DNA of 37,661 bases from Nocardioidaceae bacterium. Its GTDB lineage: Bacteria > Actinomycetota > Actinomycetes > Propionibacteriales > Nocardioidaceae. The DNA lies in NCBI GenBank assembly GCA_025980475.1, contig JAICXL010000019.1, forward strand, positions 1 to 37,661. The letters run 5' to 3'. Position 1 is the stretch's first letter; every line of letters starts with the position of its first letter. The notes beneath the pieces are model-generated. The model worked only from the letters and a program-made list of their open reading frames with translations. It ran no database searches and was not told the DNA's origin. Position numbers and translations under genes: made by a program. Below, piece by piece: positions 37,426 to 37,661 of the stretch.

Positions 37426-37661
37426 ATGTCGCAGACCCCCCCGCCCGCGCCACGGTCCTCCGGCACCCGCAACGCCGTGCTGATCGCGGTGCTGGTGATC
37501 ACGCTCGTGGTCGCCGGCGGGCTCGCCGGGCTGTTCGTGTGGCGGGGGGCCGCCCAGCCGCAGGCCGCGGGCTCCTCCGGGGCCACCAGCCCGTCGCCCG
37601 TGCCAGAGACCAGCCCGACCCCGGGCGCGTCGGCGAGCAGCTCACCGATGCCGGCCACGTC
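37426..37661 (+). CDS. Membrane-anchored secreted protein, 3'-truncated by window end
   Basis: 78 complete codons are visible and the frame is open at the window edge. A short Pro-rich start is followed by a hydrophobic helix (about 16-39: NAVLIAVLVITLVVAGG begins it) and a Ser/Thr/Pro/Gly-rich linker, so the rest should lie outside the membrane. No conserved domain is reached. In related actinobacteria the gene after holB often encodes a secreted alpha/beta hydrolase (TAP-like peptidase); that is inference from gene order, from memory. Start fixed by TAGGCT six bases upstream. Confidence 0.75.
   Translation, partial: MSQTPPPAPRSSGTRNAVLIAVLVITLVVAGGLAGLFVWRGAAQPQAAGSSGATSPSPVPETSPTPGASASSSPMPAT

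Overview
The window is one very G+C-rich (roughly 70 % by eye), densely packed chromosomal stretch from an actinobacterium. Third-position G/C bias, GTG starts, ATGA/GTGA gene overlaps, an actinobacterial-type TopA with a lysine-rich tail, a BldG-type antagonist, a MarP-type protease and a Tad locus beside a DEAH helicase all point there. A Nocardioides-like organism (Propionibacteriales) is my best guess, but genus is inference. From memory, most of the gene order from about 2.06 kb onward matches the conserved block Rv3644c-Rv3678c of Mycobacterium tuberculosis and the topA-bldG-acs-crp region of Streptomyces. The window is therefore mainly a conserved core block, not an island: I see no tRNA, rRNA, IS element, prophage or CRISPR array. 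No stretch longer than 300 bases lacks a gene; the two longest gaps (10022-10271 and 19716-19992) both hold structured RNA signals.

Layout. 1-2.0 kb: end of a 3-oxoacid CoA-transferase B subunit, an NADPH-dependent FMN reductase and an alpha/beta hydrolase carrying a 22-bp tandem duplication. 2.06-4.35 kb: overlapping operon DUF4177-like / RidA-like / NUDIX / metallo-beta-lactamase, converging on crp. 5.15-8.32 kb: nth, a TlpA-type thioredoxin lipoprotein, a CoA-pyrophosphatase-type NUDIX and marP, tightly coupled. 8.33-11.3 kb: holin-like membrane protein and NhaA (minus strand), then TerC under a yybP-ykoY (Mn2+) riboswitch. 11.3-18.0 kb: an acetate block on the minus strand with acs, a SatP/YaaH-type acetate channel, and a LytS-type kinase / LytTR regulator / DUF485 / sodium:solute symporter operon. 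18.06-20.8 kb: a SAM methyltransferase, a degenerate Fic-like protein and a HAD-IB phosphatase, with a candidate undescribed structured RNA between the last two. 20.9-26.0 kb: Tad pilus/secretion operon (CpaE-like ATPase, TadA, TadB, TadC, 60-aa pilin, two TadE-like proteins), converging on an MrfA/Hrq1-type helicase. 28.4-32.7 kb: bldG, K+-independent H+-pyrophosphatase, class I methyltransferase. 32.9-37.7 kb: topA-tmk-holB and the start of a membrane-anchored protein cut by the window end.

How it works together. Crp is encoded here, and Crp-like palindromes lie upstream of crp itself, the SatP-type gene and the FMN reductase, so cAMP control of acetate uptake is plausible. Acetate taken up by the channel or symporter would be activated by Acs, with the kinase/regulator pair probably adjusting symporter expression. 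At least seven genes have a TANNNT hexamer 6-7 nt before the start codon and no Shine-Dalgarno, so leaderless transcription looks common. The most interesting non-coding observations are the minus-strand structured RNA candidate at 19735-19925 and the complete translational expression platform of the TerC riboswitch.
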